Both the position numbers and the translations under genes were made by a program. The notes beneath the pieces were generated by a model. The model made no database searches, was not told the origin of the DNA, and saw only the letters and a list, made by a program, of their open reading frames with translations. Below, one piece after another: positions 25,407-33,624 of a DNA stretch of 64,000 nt. How positions within the stretch are numbered: position 1 is the stretch's first letter; every line of letters starts with the position of its first letter. Source of the DNA: Kiritimatiellia bacterium (lineage in GTDB: Bacteria > Verrucomicrobiota > Kiritimatiellia > PWTM01); the NCBI GenBank assembly GCA_026417735.1, contig JAOACR010000003.1:124001-188000 (forward strand), written 5' to 3'.

Positions 25407-25862
25407 TTATCTCACCGCCCGATGGACGAACAAACAGGCCACCGCGAGCACAAGCGAGATGACCGCCAGGCTCTTGTTAAACGAGTAAAAGATATCATCG
25501 GGCGCCACGGAGAGAATGATATCGCCCGGCAGCAGCTCTTCGCGCCGTATCGAGTCCACTCGCAACACCGTCCCCGCCGTCGGAGATCGCAAATCCACAC
25601 GCTCTGAGGCACCACCACCCTTCGCGATCTGGAAGACAGCGACTGGCTGGTTCGATAGCACCGTTTGCCCCGCAATTACTCGGACCTCCACCACCGCGCC
25701 GGTTGCTGGTGCCCTCACGTGGAGTTCTCGTGGGTGACGTTCCAGCACGCGGGCCGATGGAAACCAGCCATCCTTAATGGCCCAGAGGCCCAGACCCAAC
25801 AGCACAATCGCCGCGATCAGAAAATCGTTGCTGCCTTCAAGGTCGTACCGTCGCCGCGCCAT
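25407..25862 (-). CDS. Small membrane protein with biotinyl/lipoyl-like (HlyD-type) domain
   Basis: A 151-residue protein with a membrane segment near residues 15-31 (F-L-I-A-A-I-V-L-L-G-L-G-L), a barrel-sandwich-like middle (V-R-A-P-A-T-G-A-V-V-E-V, then L-R-S-P-T-A-G-T-V-L-R-V) and a second membrane segment at the C-terminus. The two A/S-P-x-x-G-x-V half-motifs are those of membrane-fusion/lipoyl domains, but the lipoylated lysine is absent. Last gene of the long moxR operon, 54 bases after the TPR-like gene; no ribosome site is visible, and TGCTAACCT just upstream could be an extended -10. Function unknown. Confidence 0.65.
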   Translation of the reverse strand: MARRRYDLEGSNDFLIAAIVLLGLGLWAIKDGWFPSARVLERHPRELHVRAPATGAVVEVRVIAGQTVLSNQPVAVFQIAKGGGASERVDLRSPTAGTVLRVDSIRREELLPGDIILSVAPDDIFYSFNKSLAVISLVLAVACLFVHRAVR

Positions 25863-25916
25863 GGCCACAGGTTAGCACAACCGATGCCATCTCCACAGCT
25901 TCTGTCGTTCCCTCGC

Positions 25917-27296
25917 TCATTCCGATCCCTCGGACGGCCGCCCCAGCCGCCGCCGCAGCTCCAGGATCGCGCGCATCAACCATTCCGTCCCACGCTGGCC
26001 GCCAGGACCAGTCAGCGATGGCGCATCGAGTTTCCGGCTGACCCGCAGCGCTTCTTCGCAGTGCGACAGGGCCGCCCTGAGATCACCGGTGGCCTCCGCC
26101 AAACGCGCGAGCCGCAGGTGTGCATTCACATCATGAATCGTGTCCCGTGGCGCGGACTCGACGATTCGGCTCCACAGACGGGCGGCAGCGGAAGAGTCGC
26201 CCAACCGGTCCATCACATCGGCAGTAGCGAGGGCCTCGTCTTCTTTCAATTCCCCCCGATCGACAAGGGCCGCCTCCAGCGCCGCTTCAGCATCTCCAGC
26301 CAATGGATCGCCAGCAACGCGCGCAACCCACGCCCGCAGGTAGATCTGAAAGGGGCTTTGCGCTCCTGAAAGCAGCTCCTGGGCATCCTGCGCCAGCCCG
26401 AGGCGCGTCAAATCCCGCACCACCGTCGCGGCCTCGCTGGACGGTAGACGCAATAGATCGGCTGGCCGCAATCGCCCCCGGATCGGCTCTGCGCGCCCGG
26501 CCTCCGCCGCCACGCGTATCCAGAAAACCAGCTCCCGTTCGCGACCGGCGCGATCGGAGCGACCACGATACAGACGGTCGAATGCGCTCGCTAAAGCTGC
26601 CCCGTCATCGCTCCGCCGCAGGGCGGTGGCGGCCAGGCGCACAAACTCGTCGGATCCGCTTGTTGCGTAAGCCCGTTCGGCGACTCGAAGCGCCTCGTCG
26701 TACTGCCAGAGAAGCAACAGGATCTCGACAACCCGGCTCAACACCACGGCATCGGTCGAACGCTCCACACTCTCCACCATGAAACGAATGAGTCGCCCCG
26801 CCAGGTCCGGATCCTTTTGCGAGGCGATCCAGCCCGCCGCGTCCGCCGGGGACACCGCCGTGAGCAACACCGGCAACAATCGCATCGCGCGGGCGGTAAA
26901 ACCCGCGGTCTCGCTCAATCTGAGTGCGACCGCCATCGCCGAGGCACCGCGCTCAGCTACCAATGTCTCCCACGCGGTGAGCGCCGCCGATTCCTCCGCA
27001 GCGAAGAGCGCCCCCGTGGCCGGCGTGCCCAAAACCTGCCAGCGCACATCCGCCCACGCACGCATCGCGACGGGTGCGACCTCCGCGGGACCATTCACCG
27101 CCAGCCGGCGCAACTCCGCTATTCCTTCCCATCCCCGCTCGAGCGCCGCCTTCGCCATCGCCGCAGGATCGGCTCCCTCCCCTACCCGCCCGCCTACCGG
27201 CGGGGCCGCAGCGGCCAGGAGCATTCCGGCGCTGAGGACGGCCCCGAGAACGATGATGCCCGCGCATCGCGGCCGCGACTCCTTCGCTCGCTTCAT
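25917..27296 (-). CDS. Secreted helical-repeat (TPR-like) protein
   Basis: A 459-residue protein with a signal peptide (about 1-30) followed by an almost entirely alpha-helical, Ala/Arg/Leu-rich body. The pattern of paired amphipathic helices (for example the A-L-R-V-A-E-R-A-Y segment and, near the end, L-R-L-A-R-L-A-E-A-T-G-D-L-R-A-A-L) suggests TPR/SEL1-like repeats and a scaffold role. No catalytic motif is visible. Its ATG overlaps the stop of the preceding gene (ATGA), so it is translated with the moxR operon. Confidence 0.6.
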   Translation of the reverse strand: MKRAKESRPRCAGIIVLGAVLSAGMLLAAAAPPVGGRVGEGADPAAMAKAALERGWEGIAELRRLAVNGPAEVAPVAMRAWADVRWQVLGTPATGALFAAEESAALTAWETLVAERGASAMAVALRLSETAGFTARAMRLLPVLLTAVSPADAAGWIASQKDPDLAGRLIRFMVESVERSTDAVVLSRVVEILLLLWQYDEALRVAERAYATSGSDEFVRLAATALRRSDDGAALASAFDRLYRGRSDRAGRERELVFWIRVAAEAGRAEPIRGRLRPADLLRLPSSEAATVVRDLTRLGLAQDAQELLSGAQSPFQIYLRAWVARVAGDPLAGDAEAALEAALVDRGELKEDEALATADVMDRLGDSSAAARLWSRIVESAPRDTIHDVNAHLRLARLAEATGDLRAALSHCEEALRVSRKLDAPSLTGPGGQRGTEWLMRAILELRRRLGRPSEGSE

Positions 27297-28063
27297 CGAA
27301 CGTTGCCTTCCGAGAGACGGGCCGGCGCAGGCACTCTCACCTTCAGACCGCGATTCAATGCAATCAGCGCCCGTTGCACGCGCGCCTCAAGATCTCTGCT
27401 GTCAATGAGATGTCGGTGCCGGAACGGCTGCCCTTTCGGTGAGATCCCACTCACCGTCACGTCACCTGCCGCATCGAGCCTCTCAAGCGAAATGCCGCCC
27501 AGCAAGTCCGTTTTTTCCACGGGGCGGCCCCCAAGCATCGCCTCTTGGAGGCTGCACAGGAAATACTGCTCCGCGTCGGGCAGCTGCAGGAGGAAGCGTA
27601 CACCCCCGGACCAAATCCAGATCGCACGGCCACCAGTCTTGGGCAACGCGAGCAGCGCCAGGCGGTCCAAATGCCACAACAGAAGTCTCCCTGACGCGAT
27701 TCCCTCAGGCACCTCGTTGGTCACCAGCGGAATGGTGCCAACGTAGAACGCAATCTTTCTCTCCGAGGGCGACCAATCGGCCCTCAAAGTCCCAGGTTCG
27801 CCGACGCTGCCCACTTCCGGCAAGGGAAGGCGCGCAGCGGCCACCGATGCCGGCAGTTCCGTCACGGCGTCCGCCATCGCGACTGCGCCCAAGGTTGCAG
27901 CATCCAGCCACAAGTCAACGGCATCTCCACCGTCGAAGCGGAATTGCCCTGAGGCCGCAATCAGCCGAATCGCCGGCCGCTGCTGAAACTGCCGGACGGG
28001 GACCGACATTTCCGCGGAGCTGCCCACCGCTGCCACCGCCAACAACAAAAACCGTGCGATCAT
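27293..28063 (-). CDS. Secreted protein of unknown function
   Basis: A 256-residue protein with a signal peptide (M-I-A-R-F-L-L-L-A-V-A-A-V-G-S-S-A-E). The body is beta-rich with no recognised domain; the C-terminal part contains V-T-V-S-G-I-S-P-K-G-Q-P and a segment ending with an Arg/Pro-rich tail. Seven bases separate it from the stop of the beta-repeat gene upstream, and its own stop overlaps the TPR-like gene. The position within the operon suggests an envelope-associated role shared with its neighbours. Confidence 0.55.
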   Translation of the reverse strand: MIARFLLLAVAAVGSSAEMSVPVRQFQQRPAIRLIAASGQFRFDGGDAVDLWLDAATLGAVAMADAVTELPASVAAARLPLPEVGSVGEPGTLRADWSPSERKIAFYVGTIPLVTNEVPEGIASGRLLLWHLDRLALLALPKTGGRAIWIWSGGVRFLLQLPDAEQYFLCSLQEAMLGGRPVEKTDLLGGISLERLDAAGDVTVSGISPKGQPFRHRHLIDSRDLEARVQRALIALNRGLKVRVPAPARLSEGNVR

Positions 28064-28070
28064 GCGACTG

Positions 28071-29543
28071 TTACGGGACGAGCCGTTGAACCGCCGGGCC
28101 ATAGAGGTTGAACTGGATACGCTGCACTGCCTCCAACGGCACTTCCGCGATGCCGAAGTTTTCGCTCTCACCGCGAATGACCCGACTGTCGATCTCACGC
28201 AGTGTCATCGTGATCTGGCCACCTCTCACAAGGCGCAACCGCACATCGCTTGGCCGGCGCCGGGCCCGCAGCTGTGACTCCGCAGCGAAAATGACTTGAG
28301 CAACCCGCTCCACCGGCACCTCCAACGGCGCGAACGGCGTCTCGAGGCGCAGCCGTCCCTCCCCCACGGTGAGCACTCGGCCGGACATCGTGTCGCCGTT
28401 CGCCAAAACCACCACGTCGCTGTCGACCCGTTCTGCCGACTCTGACGGTGGCGCGAGGCGCCCCGTCCAGCGAACCACGCGAATTTCGCTGAGTCGGAGC
28501 TCGCGACCTCCCTGAGGCATGAACGTGATCGCATTCCCCGTTCCCCGAAAATCTCGGGTGTCTTTCCATTGTCGCACCACGCGGTCGTTGACCGACACCG
28601 CAATTTCCCCCCGCCGGCGATCCGCAAAAATTGTCACGCGCATGGTCGCCGCACCGCCGGTCCATTCACCGATTTCAACGCCGCCGAGGCCTTGGCTGCC
28701 GCCGCCGGCGCGCATGCGGTTCAGCTCCAGGCGTTGCGCTGCGACAATGTTCAGCATGTACGCGTCCCCCTGCGGTTCTTCGGGCTTCTCGTGGAAGAAC
28801 CAAAAACTCAGAAAGCCGGGGAAGAACTTCCAGTCGATTGAAAAATCGATTCGCACCCGGTCACCCATCCCCTCGATCACACGGCCGATCGGCGAGGGGT
28901 TGAGCGGGATCAGCCCCCCTTCGCTCAGCGCCCATTGACGGCTTCGATCGCCACGTAACGCCCACTCCTCGAGCGACGACGGTCCCTCGTACAACACCTC
29001 GCCGGCTCCGCCGGCGGGCGAGAACTCTGCGACCATCGCACGGACCAGCCGCAGCGTACCCGCAGCGGTGTCAGCAATCACCAGTGAGTTCGAATCGAGC
29101 GAGAGGATCCGTCCGAACAGTTCATCGCCGTTCGTCAATCGGACGACGCTGTCTGCCGAGGATCGCCGTCGCGCCGCGCCGGGCACTGCAAGCTGTACCT
29201 CGGTCACCGCCTGCAGCCGCACCGACAGGAGCTCTCGGATCGCGCCATGCCGCCAGACGAGTTCGCCGGTATCGTTGCGAGCACTGACCAGGCTGCCGGA
29301 CAACCATTCACCTCCCGTCAACGTGAGGCGATCGTTGGGGGGGCGCTCCGGAGGTCGGTCGGCACTGCGCTCTGCCGAAATCGAACTGGCGTTGGTAACG
29401 CCGGGCGGTACCCCGGACGATGGCCCCACGACGATCGCCGCGCGAATGCCGGCACCAAACGGTGTCGTCGCTAGCCACAGCGCGAACACCAGCGGGCCCG
29501 CGGACTTTGAACAGTGCTTGCTATGCCGTTGATCAGCGTTCAT
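28071..29543 (-). CDS. Secreted protein with four beta repeats flanking a jelly-roll domain
   Basis: A 490-residue protein with a signal-like hydrophobic segment (about 18-40) and a low-complexity linker to residue 70. Four related modules of about 45 residues follow the scheme L-x-N-G-D, x-G-x-V/I-L, L-x-L/I, V-x-x-V-x-x-I/F: two before (about 72-118 and 132-174) and two after (about 383-429 and 438-483) a central domain of about 190 residues that resembles a concanavalin/LamG-type jelly roll. No enzyme motif is visible. It overlaps the end of the alpha/alpha-toroid gene by 11 bases. Confidence 0.55.
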   Translation of the reverse strand: MNADQRHSKHCSKSAGPLVFALWLATTPFGAGIRAAIVVGPSSGVPPGVTNASSISAERSADRPPERPPNDRLTLTGGEWLSGSLVSARNDTGELVWRHGAIRELLSVRLQAVTEVQLAVPGAARRRSSADSVVRLTNGDELFGRILSLDSNSLVIADTAAGTLRLVRAMVAEFSPAGGAGEVLYEGPSSLEEWALRGDRSRQWALSEGGLIPLNPSPIGRVIEGMGDRVRIDFSIDWKFFPGFLSFWFFHEKPEEPQGDAYMLNIVAAQRLELNRMRAGGGSQGLGGVEIGEWTGGAATMRVTIFADRRRGEIAVSVNDRVVRQWKDTRDFRGTGNAITFMPQGGRELRLSEIRVVRWTGRLAPPSESAERVDSDVVVLANGDTMSGRVLTVGEGRLRLETPFAPLEVPVERVAQVIFAAESQLRARRRPSDVRLRLVRGGQITMTLREIDSRVIRGESENFGIAEVPLEAVQRIQFNLYGPAVQRLVP

Positions 29544-30516
29544 AGATGGGGAGGTAGCGATAGTTTACTGCAAGAGAAAGTAGCGCGGCACTCGTACAGA
29601 ACACCCGCCCGTGGGGGCCGCTCCAGCTACCATCGGCTCCCTGGGTATCGAGCAGGCGGCGGATGTTCTTCGCGTTCCACTCGCGCCACGCGGCGGGATC
29701 GGCATGGAAGAACGCCTGGGCCGCGTAATACAGGTAGTAAAAGAAATAGCCTCCACCGTCCTGATCGCCCCGCGTGCGCAACACTTCAAAGGTGCGCCGG
29801 AACAGTGGTGAGCTACGTTCCCGCGCCAGTAAGGCCACGGTCACCGCGATCGCGTTCCGCGCCCCACTCCCTCCGCCATCGTTGCCCGTATAGCCGATCT
29901 GTCCATCGGAGGTTTGGCACTGTTCATAGAATTGCAGCGCACGCCAGATTGCTGCGTCCGGTACCGCAATGCCCGCGTTACGGACCGCCAGCAGCGCGAC
30001 TATCTGTGCACCACTGACGGTGGTATCCGCATCGCGTGCGTCGGGCGAATAGCGCCAGCCGCCGGTCGGGTTCAGTGCCTGAGAGGCGAGAATCAGGTCG
30101 GCGGCGCGCTTCAGTGCCGGCCCCAGACGCGGATCATCCACCGCGCCGTATGCTTCCGCCAGCGCGAGCGTCGCAAACCCGTGATGATACATCGAGGGGC
30201 CGATGTATCCGTTGTCCGACCGCTGTTGACGCAGAATGAACTCCAGGCCGCGGCGTATGTTCACCGCCCACGGACCGGCTTCCGGATCGTCACCGCGCGC
30301 AAGCATCGCCAACACTGCCAGGCCGACCACACCCGGCCCTGTCTCTCCCTCGCCCGGCCAGAAGCCCTCCGGCGACTGCGTGCGGGCCAGAAACTGCAGC
30401 CCCCGCACGTACGCAACGTCCATCTCGGGTGGCACCGGGTCGCCGTGAATCGCTCCCCAGCCCTGGGCATTCGCCGTGACCTGCGTGACCAGAACTGCAG
30501 CCAGCAGGATGTGCAC
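29533..30516 (-). CDS. Secreted alpha/alpha-toroid protein (squalene cyclase/prenyltransferase-repeat family)
   Basis: A 327-residue protein with signal peptide M-H-I-L-L-A-A-V-L-V-T-Q-V-T-A-N-A. The rest shows at least five QW-like repeats typical of terpene cyclase and prenyltransferase toroids (F-L-A-R-T-Q-S-P-E-G-F-W, F-I-L-R-Q-Q ... G-Y-I-G, L-A-S-Q ... G-G-W-R-Y, E-Q-C-Q-T-S-D-G-Q-I-G-Y, L-D-T-Q-G-A-D-G-S-W). The class II cyclase acid motif is not conserved (D-A-D-T-T instead of D-x-D-D), so a structural or binding role is more likely. GTG 30516 was chosen because it yields the signal peptide; GTG 30561 is an alternative. Confidence 0.7.
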   Translation of the reverse strand: MHILLAAVLVTQVTANAQGWGAIHGDPVPPEMDVAYVRGLQFLARTQSPEGFWPGEGETGPGVVGLAVLAMLARGDDPEAGPWAVNIRRGLEFILRQQRSDNGYIGPSMYHHGFATLALAEAYGAVDDPRLGPALKRAADLILASQALNPTGGWRYSPDARDADTTVSGAQIVALLAVRNAGIAVPDAAIWRALQFYEQCQTSDGQIGYTGNDGGGSGARNAIAVTVALLARERSSPLFRRTFEVLRTRGDQDGGGYFFYYLYYAAQAFFHADPAAWREWNAKNIRRLLDTQGADGSWSGPHGRVFCTSAALLSLAVNYRYLPIYER

Positions 30517-30538
30517 TGCGCACGATCGGCGGTGGGTC

Positions 30539-33500
30539 CTAGGGTTGGCGTTCAATCGCACGGAAATATCCCTCCAGCACCTCCCGAAACTCCGCGGGGA
30601 CCGCCTCGTCCACGGTGCCGGCGGCTCGCTGAGACGGCCGCGCGGAGGGCGATGTCCCCTCCCCCGCCCCATCAGGTCCGCTCGACGCCCGCGAAGTGTT
30701 GCCGCCCGCAAGGCTTCCGCCCCCGGCCCGCGCCAGCGCCTCCAACATCCTCGTCACGGCGGACATCGCCTCGGCCGACGGAGCCGGCTGACCTTCCGAA
30801 GGACTGCCGGTCGCCGCACTCAATGCTGCCGCGATCGACTCGATGATCTCGGTCTGAATCGCAATCGCCGCGGCGTCCGTCTGAGGTTCTCGTAACGTCG
30901 CCGCCGAAACGAGCATGGTTTGTTCGATCGTCTCCATCCACTGAAGGACACGCCCTCCGACAAGATCGTTGAGCTTCCGCAGGTCCGTCTCGATCTGCTC
31001 TTGCCGGTCGGCGAGGGTATTGGCTGCGGCGCGATAGTCCTCGCGCTCGCTGCGTTCACGGTCGAGCTGACGGGTCGCCTCGCGCAGGCTTTCCTGCCGC
31101 GCACGAGCCCGTAGCAATCCCATCAGCACCTCCGGCGGCAGCGAAGGGGTTTGCCCGCCAATACCGCCAGCGCTGGAACCTGACGAGTTGGGCGCAAGCA
31201 GTTCCGCCCACCGCGCGAAATCCTCCGCCAGCTGCCGGCTGAGAGCCATCGCGGCCATCACGTGATTCTCCAAGATCGCATGCCGGCTTTCGTCGTGGCG
31301 CTCCACCACATCCGGATTGCTCATCGCCTCTCGGATTTCACCATACACCCGCCGACGGGAGCGCTCATAGAACCCCGCGAGGTCGTCACGGAGGTTGCGC
31401 GCATCGTCGCGACGGCGCGCCTGCAGTTCCGCCCACCGCGCCAACTCCGCGCGCCGCTCTGGATCCAGCTCCGAAGGGTACAGCCCGGCAAGTGTGGAGA
31501 CCTGCTTTTGCAGCGTGACCGCTAAACTTGCATGGTGCTGTGAAAGCTCACGCAGGCGTTCCAGAAATGACCGGCTCGCCCATTCGTCGCCGGCGCTGGC
31601 CGCATCGCGCAGGATAGAGGCCAGCTGGTCTGTTGCCGTGCGCTGGTGCATGGAGGCCTGCCGCACCTGCTCCCGGCGGCGACCGGCCGTGGTACTGCGG
31701 CCGGCGGCCCCCAGCGTCTCCGCCGCCGATCTCATTGCGCCGGCCGCCACCGCCTGCAGGCGTTCCGCAATCATTGCCCACTCGAGCACCGATGCCTCGG
31801 CGATCGCCGGATTGCGCAACGCTTCGAGCGCCAGACGTGCTGCTTCTTCTGCCAGCTTCGAGGCGCGTTCTGCGTCGCGCTGCTCGCCGCTCTCGGAGCC
31901 GCGCAATCGCTCGTCGTTGATCGCGCCAGTGAGTTCGCGATCTCCCAGAGCCGCCAGTTCGTCCGAGAGATGGCGCCTCGCCTCTTCACGACGGCGAAGC
32001 TCCTCGACGACGGCCTGAATCGCGCGTGCCTGCTGCTCCAGCAACTGTGCGTGACGCGCCCGACTCACAACGAGAATCCGGTACACCGGCGTGTAGGACG
32101 GTCCACGATCGGGAGCGTAATCCAGCGCCGCAGCCCAAAGCTCGATCGTTGTATCCGGCGGCCACCGGAGCGCGTCGGGGGACATCGCCACCGTGCCCCG
32201 CAAAAGCGACTGGTCTGCCGCCCCCTCCGCGACCATGCGCATCTGACCGGCGCCGCCTGCTGACGTGCCCTGCGGTGCGGCTCGCCATTCCACCCAGATC
32301 CGACGCACCCCGACGTCATCAGTCGCAACCACATCGAACTGAAGCGTCTCGTCCTCGAGAATCGCGACCGCACCCTCGAGCCCCTCGCATCGCACGCGGG
32401 GCGGGGCATCGGGCACGCGCTGAACGCGAAGGCGGAGCGGGACGGCCGGCGTGAGGCCGAGGACGTCACGCCAGTTGATCACAAGCTCATCCGGCAATCG
32501 GTGCGACCCGCCGAGTGGGGAGGTGGTTGTTGCCAGCAGCCAGGGCGTCTCAAAACGTTGATCGGCGACCTTCATCGGCGGCCCCTCTGCGCCATTCAGG
32601 GTGGCTGCCACGAGGTCCCGGGTTGTTCGTCCACGCAGCATCACCGCCCCGGCCTCAGGGACCGTCAACCAGCCGGCCTCGACCAGGCGCGTCTCGTCGC
32701 CACGTCCGTGCCAAGGCGGCGAGCGAATGGTCGCAGTCAGTTCCACGAGCGCCGGCCGCTGTTCGGGCCGCAATCGGAGATGACGAATCGCATCCCCGAC
32801 GCGCAGCGTCAACCAGGCCGGGTGGTTCTGGCCAGGAAGCTGGAACCGGACGCGGCCCTCCTCACCGACAAAACGTTTCCAACGCATTCGTCCGACCCGG
32901 CAGGAAGCATTCAAGGGGCGCCGCCTCTTCCCCCCCTGCACGGAGCATTCCAGCTCGAACGGTTCGCCGAGCGGAACAATCATCTCAGCCGGCAGCTCGC
33001 CGATCCTCACAAAGGTAAACCGCGCAATGGAGGCCATCGGCCGCAGCCAGCGATGCAGGGCGTTCCGGGCGGGCTCGGGGTGTCGAACAGCCAGAAGGGT
33101 TACAGCGGCAAACAGGCCGACCGCGATCACCGCGATCCGCTGGACCATCCCGGCCGGAGCTGCTGCCCGGACGTCGATCAAATCAGCCTCACGCGCGACC
33201 TGTTCGATCGCGGCTCTGCGCAAAGGCGCCGACGCATTGGCCGCGCAACCGCTCTGCGGATCGGCGAGCTCGACCGCCCCCAACAGCCGGTCGCCCAGCG
33301 CCGGAATCCTTCGCTGGATCCGCCGGGCGATCTGCCGGAGGTCGGCCGGAGCCCACATCCACCGCCACCACCAGCGCGCAAACGGCAGTGCCACGCTCAG
33401 GGCGCCGGCAATCGAGCACAGCCATCGTACCGGCGACGGCGTTTCGCAGAGACGGTCGCAGACGTAGAGCACAAGAAAGCTTGACGTCGCCCCCGTCGCC

Positions 33501-33622
33501 GCCAGGCCGGCCGCCAGTGCAGACTCCAGCCGGCGCAGCCGTTTTCGGACCGCGCTGATTCGGCTCTGCAGCGCCAGCGGTAGTTCAATTGCGACGCTGC
33601 GGTCAGGGTTCGCCGGTCTCAC
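30539..33622 (-). CDS. Large membrane-anchored coiled-coil protein (DUF4175-like)
   Basis: A 1027-residue protein. The N-terminal 190 residues hold two or three membrane segments (about 36-56, 66-82 and 164-184). Beta-rich Ig-like regions (about 200-520) follow, then a long Arg/Glu/Ala-rich coiled coil (about 530-960) and a Ser/Gly/Pro-rich tail. The arrangement resembles DUF4175-type proteins that accompany MoxR/vWA clusters in several phyla. The GTG start at 33622 lies two bases after the stop of the vWA gene, so the two are coupled. Probably an envelope scaffold; no enzyme motif is visible. Confidence 0.6.
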   Translation of the reverse strand: MRPANPDRSVAIELPLALQSRISAVRKRLRRLESALAAGLAATGATSSFLVLYVCDRLCETPSPVRWLCSIAGALSVALPFARWWWRWMWAPADLRQIARRIQRRIPALGDRLLGAVELADPQSGCAANASAPLRRAAIEQVAREADLIDVRAAAPAGMVQRIAVIAVGLFAAVTLLAVRHPEPARNALHRWLRPMASIARFTFVRIGELPAEMIVPLGEPFELECSVQGGKRRRPLNASCRVGRMRWKRFVGEEGRVRFQLPGQNHPAWLTLRVGDAIRHLRLRPEQRPALVELTATIRSPPWHGRGDETRLVEAGWLTVPEAGAVMLRGRTTRDLVAATLNGAEGPPMKVADQRFETPWLLATTTSPLGGSHRLPDELVINWRDVLGLTPAVPLRLRVQRVPDAPPRVRCEGLEGAVAILEDETLQFDVVATDDVGVRRIWVEWRAAPQGTSAGGAGQMRMVAEGAADQSLLRGTVAMSPDALRWPPDTTIELWAAALDYAPDRGPSYTPVYRILVVSRARHAQLLEQQARAIQAVVEELRRREEARRHLSDELAALGDRELTGAINDERLRGSESGEQRDAERASKLAEEAARLALEALRNPAIAEASVLEWAMIAERLQAVAAGAMRSAAETLGAAGRSTTAGRRREQVRQASMHQRTATDQLASILRDAASAGDEWASRSFLERLRELSQHHASLAVTLQKQVSTLAGLYPSELDPERRAELARWAELQARRRDDARNLRDDLAGFYERSRRRVYGEIREAMSNPDVVERHDESRHAILENHVMAAMALSRQLAEDFARWAELLAPNSSGSSAGGIGGQTPSLPPEVLMGLLRARARQESLREATRQLDRERSEREDYRAAANTLADRQEQIETDLRKLNDLVGGRVLQWMETIEQTMLVSAATLREPQTDAAAIAIQTEIIESIAAALSAATGSPSEGQPAPSAEAMSAVTRMLEALARAGGGSLAGGNTSRASSGPDGAGEGTSPSARPSQRAAGTVDEAVPAEFREVLEGYFRAIERQP

Positions 33623-33624
33623 AG

